64,000 nucleotides of DNA from Prochilodus magdalenae (lineage: Eukaryota > Chordata > Actinopteri > Characiformes > Prochilodontidae). The translations under genes were made by a program, and so were the position numbers. Location: NCBI GenBank assembly GCA_024036415.1, contig JAMWET010006936.1, positions 376,501-440,500 on the forward strand, in the 5' to 3' direction. Under the pieces are notes generated by a model that was not told where the DNA came from, did no database searches, and saw only the letters and a list, made by a program, of their open reading frames with translations. This document shows positions 44,949 through 55,423 of this stretch, piece after piece. The first letter of the stretch is position 1. Every line of letters begins with the position of its first letter.

Positions 44949-47259
44949 CATTATTATTATTTAGTGTATACATTAAGAAAAACTTCAATGGAGTAAGCCC
45001 TGGTTCAGTTTGCTGCATGTAATATGTAAATTCTTATAGCATTATTTCAGCACTGCACTGTCTGCATTATCTGCCTGTTTTAACATTTTGACGCTTGACT
45101 GATGCTCATATAGTTCCTGCAGCATAAGGTGCTGCTAACAACTGGCTGGGCTCATTAAGATCTGAGGCTCATTGTTAACTGGGTTGGATTACAATAATAA
45201 TAATAGGAGTAATAATAAGCTTCATTTATATATTTAAGACAACCATTCAGAAAACAAGTAGGTTAAAATATTAATATTCAATCTAGTCTTTTAATTACTG
45301 TTGATTGGCTTGTCATAAACAAAATCACAAAAAAAGTGTATAACAGAAGTAGGTGTCAAAAACAGAGATGCCCCAAAAAAGGCGTTCTTAAAGTGTTAAA
45401 GTGAAATTTTATCAAATTTTCTCGCCTAATACCAAACTATAAATGATATTTTAAATAAAAAATCAAGCTAAAACAAATTATTCCACTGTGTTAATTTTAT
45501 GTATTGATGAACACTGTTACAGGTCTGCCTGGAAAGGCCAACAAAATCTAAAAAACATTTGTTTTTATGTACAGCATTAAATTAGGCTTCAAATGTGTGA
45601 TTCTGACACATCAAAAGTCACGGCATAGCAGTACGTAATTTGATCTGGTGCTACTTCAAAGGCTGAAGTTGCATTTTCGCCCGATATTAGCCCAATCAAC
45701 GCAGCTAGTGTTCAGTCTCATTAACACCTCACAACGTATATACGTTATCTGTAGATTTGTTAATCTGTGCACAAATCCAGTGTTGCTTATTTCCCCAACA
45801 GTCTCTCCTTTTTTCCTCCCTTGGTTCTTACAGAGTCCCATTCACAACCCAAACCCACAGTATGTTTCCTTTAACCTACAGCCACCAAACCGCATTTACT
45901 CACTTAGGGCAGATCTCCAAATTCTAATCCACACACATACTGATACACACTCCTCTATGTGTCTAATCCACAGCCATACTGACCCACACTCCTCTAAGCA
46001 TCTGATCCACAGCCATACTCACCCACACTCCTCTATGTGTCTATCTGACCCACACACCTCTCCATCAGGTGCCTGATCTGATGATTGTACTCAAACAATG
46101 ACTAAAGATTAAATGAAGCTAGATTAGTCATGGTATTTTTAATGTTGCATCTTATTATCTTAGGGGGACATGTTTCAACATATTTATTGTATTACAGGTC
46201 AATATTACCATCACTATATAGCAAAATCACAAACTGGGAAATCACCTTCTCTCAAAGTAGCTAAAAGGGATAAGCACACAAATCTACTGAATCTCTTTAA
46301 GCCTAAAAGAATCTTCCTGCCCAGCTTTGATCTACTATTGCAGTGTTAATAAAGGCAAAGAATGCTTAATCATGCGGAATACACATTGGAAAGTGTCAGG
46401 TAATATTACTTTATGAGTGTGCACTACATTTTGCTTTTTGTTCTCCGGACTTGTGTACTTGTGATGCTAATATGTTAAACATATGTTATAGCCTGAATGT
46501 AAGCATCGTTTTTAAATTTGAAACTACTTGAGCTTTGTAGGGCGACTCGCAGCAGCACATGCAGCACACCGTATTATTTAGATGTTTTCTTCTGACTCAA
46601 TAATGTTACTTCTCAGAAATAATTTGATTTGATTGATTTGAAATTCTATGTTATAAAAACAGTTAATAATAGACTGCATTTTCTATGGTTGTTTCAAAGT
46701 TCTGCTTATAATTGAATATATTTGTGCCTTTTTGAAAAATAGAAAAATGTAATGCTTACCACTCCACTCAGTACTAGAATCAGTTTTTTGTGTTTTAGAC
46801 ATCCCGGATGCAGTAGAACTGTTGTCATCTTCATATTTCCTTTTATCTGCTGTATATAAAAAAACTTACAAACTTACACTTTTATACACTATTAAAATTC
46901 ATGATTCATTTAGATTTTTAGAGATTTGGAACACATACCTCTTTTATACATCTGCAGAGTGACACTCTGAGGATGCAAACAAGGAACAAAACAATAAAAG
47001 GGCGTTTTTAAATCCATTTTTAAATAATTTTAATTTAATTTTCTTTGCAAAAATAAAATCACAGTTTTATTCATTCAGTAATATAAATATAAAAAAAAAA
47101 AATTTAATGTGTGCTAATAACTGCCATGTTTTGTGGTAATACAGGTTTAAAATGAAAACAAATAAAAAGAATCAGTGAGAAAAAAACAAGAAAGAAGCAA
47201 TATTTCTAAAACAGCTAATTGAACAGTAATATAAACATCAGAAATAGAGTACTTACCAT
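33934..47259 (-). CDS. Nuclear GTPase SLIP-GC-like, copy B (interrupted by SINE)
   Basis: Dynamin-type GTPase of the NUGGC/SLIP-GC family; the mammalian protein is nuclear and found in germinal-centre B cells. Exons: ATG 47257-47259; 46939-46966; 46760-46849; 44657-44765; 44328-44550 (G1); 42658-42882; 42350-42544 (G3); 40814-40992 (G4); 40313-40355; 40131-40235; 37244-37340; 36948-37063; 36540-36713; 36061-36449 (SINE inside); 35451-35571; 34969-35077; 34687-34820; 34499-34583; 33934-33989 with TGA. All junctions are GT-AG and in phase. Without the 234-bp insert the CDS is 2247 nt (748 residues), near the human length of about 800. The insert brings a stop at 36372-36374, giving about 554 residues, the last 11 from the SINE. 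About 205 C-terminal residues would be lost unless exon 14 is skipped or the SINE is spliced out. Whether this is a truncated allele or a pseudogene is unknown. Confidence 0.85.
34391..34414. repeat. (GT)12 microsatellite
   Basis: Perfect dinucleotide run followed at once by acacacac, giving a local palindrome. Confidence 0.95.
35098..35165. repeat. Perfect 33-bp inverted repeat with 2-bp spacer
   Basis: Arm 35098-35130 (taatgtggagaataaact...) and arm 35133-35165 are exact reverse complements, separated by aa. It lies in an intron of copy B, 20 bp upstream (gene sense) of the exon at 34969-35077. The transcript could fold into a stable hairpin there. Confidence 0.97.
36061..36449 (-). CDS. 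Copy B exon 14, split by a SINE
   Basis: 389 nt, of which 155 nt is exon (the same as copy C 57421-57575) and 234 nt is insert plus duplication. Before the insert: ENKDGRGFHRTLTA. After it: LCQNDGFYRSRAGETDLN and MLQQMNGAFSEFFP. Although 234 is a multiple of three, the frame enters the SINE tail (repeated TTTACA codons, then MAFS) and meets TGA at 36372-36374. Confidence 0.95.
36174..36413 (+). mobile_element. tRNA-derived SINE with 6-bp target duplication
   Basis: Pol III box A (TGTAGCTCAGTGG, 36188-36200) and box B (GGTTCAAATCC, 36246-36256) are spaced as in a tRNA. A tail follows with cgctctggataagagcgtca and gctaaatgcc, and it ends in atgtaaatgtaaa. It is flanked by tgctgt at 36174-36179 and 36408-36413. 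Copy A (tgctgtcagtg) and copy C have the empty site. It lies antisense to the host gene. The tail resembles stretches at 56133-56190 and 59457-59505. Confidence 0.95.
36540..37340 (-). CDS. Copy B exons 11-13
   Basis: Exons 37244-37340 (KHFHCGDNFLSVFTVSS, KKDPVLTQDETG), 36948-37063 (IPKLKDLLRKYNDSHKNEM, GALGILSLIQGFK, donor gtgagt) and 36540-36713 (MKNRSSLHKNFRINLDKAL, HLSKGATDCEENC). They make up the start of the helical region after the G domain. The middle exon keeps the ordinary donor that copy C has lost. Confidence 0.83.
37617..37641. repeat. (GTCT)n microsatellite
   Basis: About six tandem tetranucleotide units. Confidence 0.9.
38560..39230 (+). mobile_element. Old Tc1-like relic in a copy B intron
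   Basis: Starts ttacactcattggcaaaaaa tgttgcacc. A plus-strand frame then gives a Tc1-like start (MGLIVGLREAVWSYRRN), and further on come HRSWH and broken frames. It ends tttttgagtgta, which is roughly inverse to the start. There are many stops. It occupies the intron between exons 10 and 11. Confidence 0.55.
40131..40355 (-). CDS. Copy B exons 9 and 10
   Basis: Exon 40313-40355 (43 nt, SAKLKDENLQITPK) and exon 40131-40235 (105 nt, DPKYNDKRKSKCIIHRNKKA and onward). The sizes equal those of copy C (61406-61448 and 61206-61310). The second is strongly basic. Confidence 0.85.
40814..40992 (-). CDS. Copy B G4 exon
   Basis: 179 nt, starts KLKECSTVWIVSEINRAGSD, contains GGECSSISFICTKTDDI and ends ESYMR. 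TKTD is the G4 motif that reads the guanine base (NKXD/TKXD class). Copy C has the same exon at 62271-62449. Copy A lacks it. Donor gtcagt-like (gtcag). Confidence 0.92.
42350..42544 (-). CDS. Copy B G3 exon
   Basis: 195 nt, 65 codons. Starts ASDLSDQIECYIQ, then SVTIKVPHCNDFLE and DLPGTGDYNKSRDQMW. DLPGTGD is the G3/switch II motif of dynamin-type GTPases. Donor gtaaat. Confidence 0.92.
42658..42882 (-). CDS. Copy B exon between G1 and G3
   Basis: 225 nt. Starts EWEDELKTLLDVLSDHN and contains an acidic stretch EEEEERDD, then LSTANEKITALYGEKGV and NNFSEIPEFLRSESKKI. The acceptor reads aatgag, a weaker form than cctcag in copy C, but a pyrimidine run precedes it. Confidence 0.88.
44328..44550 (-). 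CDS. Copy B G1 (P-loop) exon
   Basis: 223 nt. Encodes KKKTTVGVFGKTGAGKSSLI, the P-loop, then NLLPSGTLCACTSVIIQVEA and NYTAEIEFISKE before a gtacat donor. It is the intact reference for the damaged copy A exon. Confidence 0.93.
44657..46966 (-). CDS. Copy B exons 2-4 (N-terminal leader)
   Basis: Exons 46939-46966 (SVTLQMYKR), 46760-46849 (DKRKYEDDNSSTASGMSK and QKTDSSTEWS) and 44657-44765 (NIAKAKNILRKIESSLQVKQ). They are small, hydrophilic and variable between copies, with a basic KRK cluster that could help nuclear entry. Splice phases match copy A. Confidence 0.78.
44911..44960. repeat. (TTA)n microsatellite
   Basis: Long trinucleotide run with one interruption (atca) in an intron of copy B. 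Confidence 0.9.
45925..46075. repeat. Imperfect tandem repeat, about 42-bp unit
   Basis: Three to four copies built from ccacacgcatact-like, gacccacactcctcta and tgtctaatccacagcc. It creates the 142-codon ORF 45648-46076, which is not a gene. Confidence 0.8.
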
Positions 47260-47373
47260 TAGTGCTGTTCTGAAAGGAAGAAATGTTGTGATGTGTTGCA
47301 AACCCTACACAGAATGCTGTTCAGGTCGATTAGCTCATGAGCTTGCATGAAACTTACCCAAAAATGGGTGTGG
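47257..47373 (-). promoter_or_regulatory. Copy B exon 1, start codon and CACC box
   Basis: The ATG at 47257-47259 ends exon 1 directly at a gtaagt donor, so the first codon alone is in this exon. On the minus strand CCACACCC lies at 47366-47373, about 116 bp from the exon end, against 109 bp in copy A. The transcription start was not located. Confidence 0.55.
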
Positions 47374-48104
47374 TTTCTACTGAGCTGTCAGTCAGTTCTG
47401 AGAAAAGGAAAGAATCAAAGGGTGCCAAACCACAACAAAGCATTTGGATACCATTCACGAGCACGCAACAGTACAGATGAGATGTAATTGTAGCTTGTAA
47501 TGAATGTGATTTTTTGGTATATAGGCTTGCTAGGACGACATTATGAAATGTGAGGTGAAAGTGCAGCCTTTCAACTTTAACATATATCCAGATTGGGTGA
47601 CCAGTTAATGAGCATTTTCATATATAGCACCTATGGCACACTTATAGCCTGTCTCTTACACGTGTAAGCCTTTGCCACCCAAAACAGGATGTGGCATCTC
47701 CAGAGATTGTATCTGCGAATCAAACCAGTTCTAAGAAAATAGTTTTTGGTTTGTTGAATGTGAGTAAAGATTAGGAAGAGCTCAGCTGTCTGTTAGATGA
47801 GTGCTTAATTTCATCCTTTTCTTTTGCCATGCAAACTGTAAATTATAGACTCCAGATGCCAATATGAGTTTTTAACAGCTTAGCTTTCGCAGAGTAATCA
47901 ATGAGAGAAGCACCCACACCATTACAACATTTCTAAATTCAAAATAAGCACTTTTTTTCACTCCATATATATTGGTTTGGTTTTATCGTATATACTGTAG
48001 GTAATTAAAAAAAACACCTTGGTAAAGACATCTTCAGTGCAACAGAAAACACTAAAACTGATTAGTTATGAAAGGCTGTTCAGGGCTATATATACCCAGT
48101 GATA

Positions 48105-48260
48105 TATACCCAGTGGTTGCTATGGTGTTGCTATTAGTTAGCTAAGGTGTTGTTAGGTAGTTGCCATGGCATTCCAAGTGGTTGCTAAGGTGTTACTAGG
48201 TAGTTGCTCTGGTATCCCAGGTGGCTGCTATGGTGTTGCTGTGGTATTCCAGGTAGTAAT
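48105..48260. repeat. Minisatellite (ggttgctatggtgttgcta-type units)
   Basis: Repeated ttgctatggtgttgct, aggtagttgc and tattccaggtg phrases, with unit variants of about 20 and 40 bp. Confidence 0.8.
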
Positions 48261-48521
48261 TTATCGGCTGTAGGTAAAAGTAAACAGTAGTGATTGGGGA
48301 AGCCAAAAATAAATAGGATTCACGGGATGGACAAGAAAAGACAAACAGATGAGTGCGGGTTAGACCAGCATGGAACTTGTGCTTGGGTATACGCCCTGAA
48401 ACAATGTATATAAAGTCTCTCGGTCAAGCAGAAGTGCAAAAAACTGTATACAGCACACCATTTCTGATCAGGGCAAACATTCTAGATTTGGAACAATGGA
48501 ATGGGTCTGTGGACAAAATAA

Positions 48522-48566
48522 CTCTCTCTCTCTTTCTCTCTCGCTCTCTCTCTCTTTCTCTCTCTC
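48522..48566. repeat. (CT)n microsatellite
   Basis: Interrupted CT dinucleotide run. Confidence 0.9.
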
Positions 48567-49599
48567 ACCCAAAGAAGACGATGAGTGTTCCACGTGTACA
48601 ATCAACAAGAAAACATTTAAAGTGTGGCATATTCAGTGTGAATTGAGTAGCTCCAATCTGAAGGAGACTGGTGAGATTTGTTATGTCATTTTGAAAGCTT
48701 CAGTGTGTCTTGGAGCTTCTTATGTATTAATCTCAGTACTAATCTAAGTGGATTGCCAGACCATCTGTCTACGATGATGATGATCTGCTTTTTATAGCCT
48801 CTTTTAAGTGCCTTCTCCCAAGTTTGCTCACTTCTCCTCTACTCATCTACCGCAGGTACAGAGGACCAAAGGGAATAATGGTTTACATGTGTACAGCATT
48901 GCTCAGGATGTTGCAAGTTGTTGATTCAGCCGATGAACAACATGCTATAAATAGGGAGTTGGAACAAACAGAAACTCTGAATAAGCAGCTACTGTAGCCT
49001 GGTTGATACTGTTAATCTAAGGGTAAGACAGCAAATTATACTGCCGATTAGGGCAGCACCCCCTTGCGGTTGGACTGCTGGAGCCTGGAGTTTATCCAGA
49101 ACAGGACTTCATTGTTGACCAGGATCTGCCCCATTTTCCTGAAAAGCCATTCAACTTTGAAAAACATGTGGTCACCTGTTACTAGTATTTACTTTTGGCT
49201 GGTTTTGTCAGCCACACATGAGTGTCGCCAGAGATTCATGGATGAGAGGGCTAAGCTGGTGCTAAGTGGGTCTGAGGGCATGGTCCGACAGAAGAATTTA
49301 ATGGTTCCAAATTTTACACCATGAACAATTAGTGTAGAAAAACGATCACAACATGGCTATTTTATTCAAATAGGCATCCAGTAGATTTGTCTCTTTGTAG
49401 TTATGACTTAAACTCTACCTCCACTTATAACAGACACAGATCAAGCAAAGGTACAATCTTAGATACAGATTATAGGTAGAGATTAGTTTGGTGTTGGTGC
49501 AATCAGAAAGCGTGTGATTTTGCTTTGGAGGCATGTGTAATGAGCTAGGTGTTAATGGTGACAAACATGACATTTTTCAGCTACAATAAAATACATTCA

Positions 49600-50130
49600 G
49601 AAAGTTATTTATTTTAACTGAGAGCTCTTCCTCACTTTAACCTCCATCTGACCTGATCTTTCCCTCTCCTCCTGTCTGTAATAATGCATTATACACAGTG
49701 GTCTCAAATTATTATATAATATCCAGATTAAGTGCCGTGTGCACTCAATAAGGTCCGTATAGGTTGTCACAGCTATCTGGAACTGTGCTGACTGCAGTCC
49801 GCCCCGCAGCTGCTGGAGGGTATGTGGGGGAGGACTCACAGAGCGAACACGACGATCAAAGTGCTCACAGATACCCAATTGAGTTTTGCTGAATCTCGGT
49901 CATGCTCTTCCAACCCGTGTCAATCATTTCTTGAGGTGTGACATGTCTCATTGTCTTGCTGGAAGATCCCATCCGCACCTGGGAAGCCAATCAGCATGTA
50001 TGGGTGTATGTAATCTGCGAGGATGAACTCATACCCAAATTGGTTGAGAGTGCCTTCCATATGAATGGACCCAGAGAATGCCACAAAAACATTCCCTAGA
50101 TCGTAACATTGCCACCACATGCTTGTGTTC
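49600..50130 (-). mobile_element. Tc1/mariner transposase relic
   Basis: The minus frame 49920-50120 gives FVAFSGSIHMEGTLNQFGYE and onward to FQQDNETCHTS, the region around the second catalytic Asp of Tc1/mariner transposases. Later frames are broken by stops, and no ends were identified. Confidence 0.7.
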
Positions 50131-50989
50131 TTCCAAAAGTAGGTGGTCGTAATAATGTTTAATAATCATAATAATAATAATTATTTAATGTATATTGTTT
50201 ATTTGACTGTCCTCAAACTTAGTCTGAGCTGTTTTTTTGTTCTACAGGTTAATGTTATTTCTATCTGTGTTCACGTCATACTGAGGACTGAGAGAGCGAA
50301 CGATAAAGGTAAACTTGTTGCCTAATGCCAGTGTTATTGTTGCTTGTACTGCCTCCTTAGAAGGCAGTGTTCTCTACTGTGTCAGTGCTTGGTTTTCCTA
50401 CTCTATATTTCTGACTGAATCGACACTGACAAAGTATTATGGGATGTGTAAGTCAGTGAAAGATACATCTACACCTTCATTTAACAGGCACACAGAGGAA
50501 CCTCAGCAGATGCCACTTCATACAAACATTGCATTTTATTAAAAGCCGTATCCCTGACACCTCCGATCTCTCAAACTCCATTTCCCAGAGGGCACTGCTG
50601 GAATCCAGAACTCACCAATCACACCTCATTCTTCAGTAGAACAAGTTGGAAGACCTTATCTACCTTTCCAAGCTATACTGGAGCAGGACGTTTAGGAGTG
50701 GTCAGCCTTTACTGTTTTAGCTCTCTGTGTGTTCTGTGAGGGGGCCAATCTTGCAGGTGGGCAATAAGGACTGTGTTATTATTATAGTGGTTTCTGATGG
50801 AGCGTTTCTCATTTCTTGTTGTAATGGTGGTATAAGATAACTAAATGTTACTAAAAGTGATGGTAACACAGGTATTGATGATCAGCACTATTACTTTAAA
50901 TCCACACTATCTGTAGTACACAAGGCAAAAAAATGAACTTTTTTCAGAATTTTTGATATTTTTTGGCAAATATATCATAATGAAGTGCC

Positions 50990-51190
50990 CAGACAGAAAA
51001 AAAACAAAAACATAAAAGCCCAACTAGAGTTAGCAAAAAATCACCTAACGCACTTTCAGACTACACAAGGAACAAGATTCTCTGGTCTGATGAAACCAAG
51101 ACTGAACTTATTTGCCTCAGTTCCAAACATAATGTCTGTAGGAAACAGGTACTACTTATTACCTGCTTAGTACCATCCCTACAATGCCAT
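50990..51190 (+). mobile_element. Tc1-type transposase fragment
   Basis: Plus strand gives KILWSDETKTEL (the first catalytic Asp motif) in one frame, with the preceding part in another. This is a short frameshifted piece of a common fish Tc1 element. Confidence 0.72.
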
Positions 51191-52468
51191 CTCTATAGCT
51201 TGCTATGCTGCCGGGTAGTTATTACTTCCAAACAACTCATATGTCTTTGAATAATGAGAAAATTATTCTATTATGATTTCATTTACAAATAAAACACAGT
51301 TTACTAAAATGAGACAAATGTATATCAAAGCTGTATTTGAAAAGAAATATCACAAAACACTACAGAGGAAATAACAATAGTAAGTTATAAGCAAGCAAGT
51401 TACAGGTACAGCATAACAATGTCAATACTATGTGTGCAGTAGCAAGATAACAAAATATTTCACCTTTATTTCATATGAAAAATGAACTTATCAGTAACCA
51501 GAAGATCTTTAGTCCCGTTTTTTTCATTATGCAATGATGGAGCACCCAAACAAATTACAGCATTACATCGCTTAAATGTAGATTATATTGGTTACAGCTT
51601 TGCAGAAGTGGCAAGTATATGGTTAAAAATGAGCAGTTACGATAAACTGAATGTTATATAAATAAACAACTATAACAAAAAGCAAATGACAAATAATCCA
51701 AATCAGAGAACAAACTACCTATTAAATGGAGAGTGAGTACAAGCAAATGCGGGTCTGAACAGCATTCTATACGCTCCAGGCTTTCCAAAGGATTAGCTAG
51801 CCTGCAATCTTTGCTTTGCTCCATCTCTCAGCTATGTGTCAGCAAAGCACATGACTGAAGATGAGCTCAGCTTCTTCACTTGTTAGAAAAACAACAGTTA
51901 AAGCATTATGGTGTAATAACTCATTTTCTTAAATGTAATGTGCATATTTTGTGTTTAATATGATAAAAAAAAATTGTTTAAGATATAAGCCTCTAACTTT
52001 AAAAATAGTCAGAAATTCACAAGAAGAGTGTTCTGGTGGAGTGTAAAAGGTATTTAAATTATTTGGGCCAGCTCTAGTAAAAGCACTCATCACATGAACA
52101 TGTAATATTGTATCATTTTTTAATAAATGATAGAATATTAGTCTAATATTTTTCTCCACTTTGTTTAATTTTGTTCTCCTTACTTACCTTTAGGACTGAA
52201 AATCTGATGCAGGTTTAGGAAAAATTGAGAAATATAGGAAATTCTAAAGGGTTTCACTTAAACTTTGCAAACAAAGCACCACTGCTGAAGTTTATAGCCT
52301 TTTTTGGATAAAACTGAAACAGAAGATAACACAAAAATCGCTGTACAATGTGGTGAGTCCCTGAAGCAAGTACAACAAATAAAACATCACTGTGAGATTT
52401 GGACCTTCAAAGCTAATGTCTGCTGAACTGAGCACCAGTGTTGTTTCACAGAACCATCTTTGCAATTT

Positions 52469-52715
52469 CTAGTCACAGACTTCAATGTATAAATTCTTCA
52501 GTTCTTCTATTTCACTGGAGACATCTATATAACAAAATAGAAATTACATTTCACATTGATTTCTTGCTTACAAGTAGAATTAAAATAGTAAATTGTCATA
52601 AACCTGCACCTGGCTATAAAAATAACTTACCCATAAAAGACAAGTTGTTCGCATTAAGAAGTGCATACTCCATCGACTCTCTTAGCCTGTTATTTAGCTC
52701 CTCCACATTGGAATG
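52469..52715 (-). CDS. Copy C, last two exons
   Basis: Exon 52631-52715 (85 nt, starts HSNVEELNNRLRESMEYALL) and exon 52469-52524 (56 nt, DVSSEIEELKNLYIEVCD, stop TAG). Both match the sizes in copy B. The last residues differ in each copy. Confidence 0.82.
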
Positions 52716-55387
52716 CTTTCATAGGGAACATGTTAATATAATGGCATAATAATCAATACATTTCCTTGGAAATTAAAATGTATTTACAGTGGCCCCATAA
52801 GCTATTTGGACACATGTTCCACTATAGCTAAAAAGTGAATTGTGTTGGGAAGCAAAACCCAGACAAAGCTAATGCTATTTTTGGTAGCACTTCCTATAAA
52901 TTCTGTATTTGTTAAATTCTATATCATTTTATAAAGGCATTTATAAGGCATTATTTTGCACGTAAAATCCCTAAAATTGTAAATAATTATTTTTAAATCA
53001 CACACTTTACAAAGCAAGAGTGTATGACTTCATAAAGTCAGGTTCCATAATGCATTACAATATCTGTTTATAGGAACACTATATTTACACCTGCTTGGCT
53101 CGGCAGGAAGCTCTATCCACGCCGCCCGAAAAAGCAGTTGTTGGTAAGGCACCGTGCTCAAAGGCACTTGCAGTTACCACCAGCTCAGGAAATCAACTGG
53201 CAACCCTCCAGTCATAAGGCTGTTTTCCTAACCTCAAGCTCACGTACACAAGAGGGAAAAAAATTTAAAAAATAAAAACAGCTGTTCCACCAGCCATTGC
53301 TAACAGTCTAGCATGTGTAGCAGTGTAGCAGTGTAGACAGCTAGCCTAGCATTGCAGTAAATAACAGTTAACTCACACTTCATATAAAAGGTGTGCTTAA
53401 AAAAATTTGAAGCAATAATAATGCCTGGATCTGCTGTGATGAAGATAATATACTAGATAACGTGAAATAGCCTGCAGGACATTTTTAGCCTGCATTACAA
53501 CAGCCACGTTTACAATGCTCTTAAGGATGGTGTTACACCCTGCCATGTCGTGTTCATGTTTGTCTGTTTTATCTGGCTTCCTGTTTCTGTCTTGTCATGT
53601 CTATGTGCAGTCTGTCACTCTGTTCCATGTGCCTCTGTTTGTTGTGGTCTTTTGCTCCTCCTGTCTCCGCCCTCTTGTCAGGCCCCTCATCTGTTTCTGG
53701 CTCCGCCCCTTCCCAGGTGTCTCTTGTTATCCCTTGTTTTATACTCCAGGTTGTCCCCTTTGTTCTTGCTTGGTGTTTGTTCCCGTGTTGGTGTATTCCT
53801 TTTGCTTTGTTCTCCCTCCTGGTCGTTGATCCCCATGTTAGTTTGTTTGTAAACGGTTTTATGTTTCTTAGTTTTTTGCTTCTTTTGTTTTGTCAAGAGT
53901 TTATTCGGTTTAGTTTCTGCTTGTTTGTGTTTTCATTAAAACTTGCATTTGCATCCAGTCCCCACATCCTGTCTTTGTGTAACAGGTAGATATTATAATG
54001 CGCTATGGAACCTGATATTATAAAGTTGTATATTCTTTTTAAGAGTTCTGCATGTCACTATAATCACTATAATCATAAGCAATTATATGCATGACAGATT
54101 ATGACTTGTAGTATACAAGGCATTGTGCAAGCTGTATAATGCTTTAAAATGCATTTACAAAGCACTATGAATACAGTATACATAGAAAGTGTTACCCAGT
54201 TTTCTTTTTTGACAAAGTGTTATTTCAAAAGGCGGCAGGTTCATCATCCTATCAGTGAACACTAGCTTAGTGACACCACTGCAGGAAATACAGTCATCAT
54301 TAAAGTTTATCCAAGGTTAAATAGTTTAAGTGTCCAAATACTGTTTGTAGTAACATTAAGAAACAGTCAGGATAACTATTCCATTTTCTTTTTAACAAAT
54401 GGCAAACTGCTGTTCTAAAGTCCAATGCAACAGTAAATGCAATTTGAAATTTAAAATTGATTGACAATAGGACAGAATACAGTAAGAGACATTGTTCATT
54501 ATTGTTCAGTACATGTACATTAAGTTGGGTTAGACTGGGTTAGTCCCAAGGTTATGATAGAAGTCCTAGTTCTAGCAAATCTAAAATCAACTCAACAAAT
54601 AAAAGGTAAACCGTTTCATTAATTCATTAATTCAATTTCTGATTATTCTAATTATATATATCACACAAATACAAACCATTGTCCCGTCCATCAGTTCAAT
54701 CATATCTCTCTTTGCCTTCTGAAACATGCAACTCTTGGTTGATTCTATGTGCGCCATCAGAAGAGCCTGCTTCTTCTTCATAGAGCCGGTTCCCCTTTCG
54801 ACAGCAGCACCTAATACAATACAGCATTGTTCACTTTTCTATGTTAGCAGTACATTCAAATGTAATTTCAGAAATATCTAAAGCAGTAGCTTACTCATGT
54901 AGCCTGGCTGCATTGTGGATTTAATGGATTCAGGTAGAAATGCATAAAATGTTTTCTTTTGCTGAATTATTTCTTGTGTAAACCATATCTTCAACTTCCG
55001 TTCCTGTTTAGTTAGAGAAAGTAAGCTTTAATGCATTTTACGTACTCAAAAAACACATGTAGGGTTAGCAGTAATTTTGGGGTAGTGAATAAAATGGCAA
55101 GGTTGAAAATATTACACCCTTGTTACAATAACCATTGGCCAGTGCACAGTGTTTTCAGTATGCTTTCAAAATACTTAGTTTATCTTAGTTTACATCTCAT
55201 CATTTACATTTTTCAGACATAGAAAAAACTGACAGAAATCCTCTTTAATTTTCTCCAGAGTGATTCTCATTATCTTCAAATAGGTTGTGCTCAAGTGGCG
55301 TTCTTATGCATCACTGAGGATCTCACAAATATATGCATATTTACAACCTGAAATTTTGAAACTGGAAAGTAATTTAATATACTTTTA

Positions 55388-55423
<36 letters not shown>

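Larger units (their letters stand above)
47374..52468. other. Intergenic DNA between copies B and C
   Basis: No SLIP-GC exon or other gene was recognised. It contains a minisatellite (48105-48260), a CT run (48522-48566) and Tc1 relics at 49600-50130 and 50990-51190. Near 50560-50640 is the phrase tcaaactccatttcccagag, which I know from dispersed fish repeats. The part next to 52468 would hold the copy C 3' UTR. Confidence 0.5.

Noticed and set aside
45648..46076. 142-codon ORF
   Set aside because: Produced by an imperfect tandem repeat rich in THTDPHSS-like units.
53515..53989. Overlapping membrane-protein-like ORFs of 100-130 codons
   Set aside because: Three frames of a T/C-rich repeat all look hydrophobic; no start context, exons or homology.
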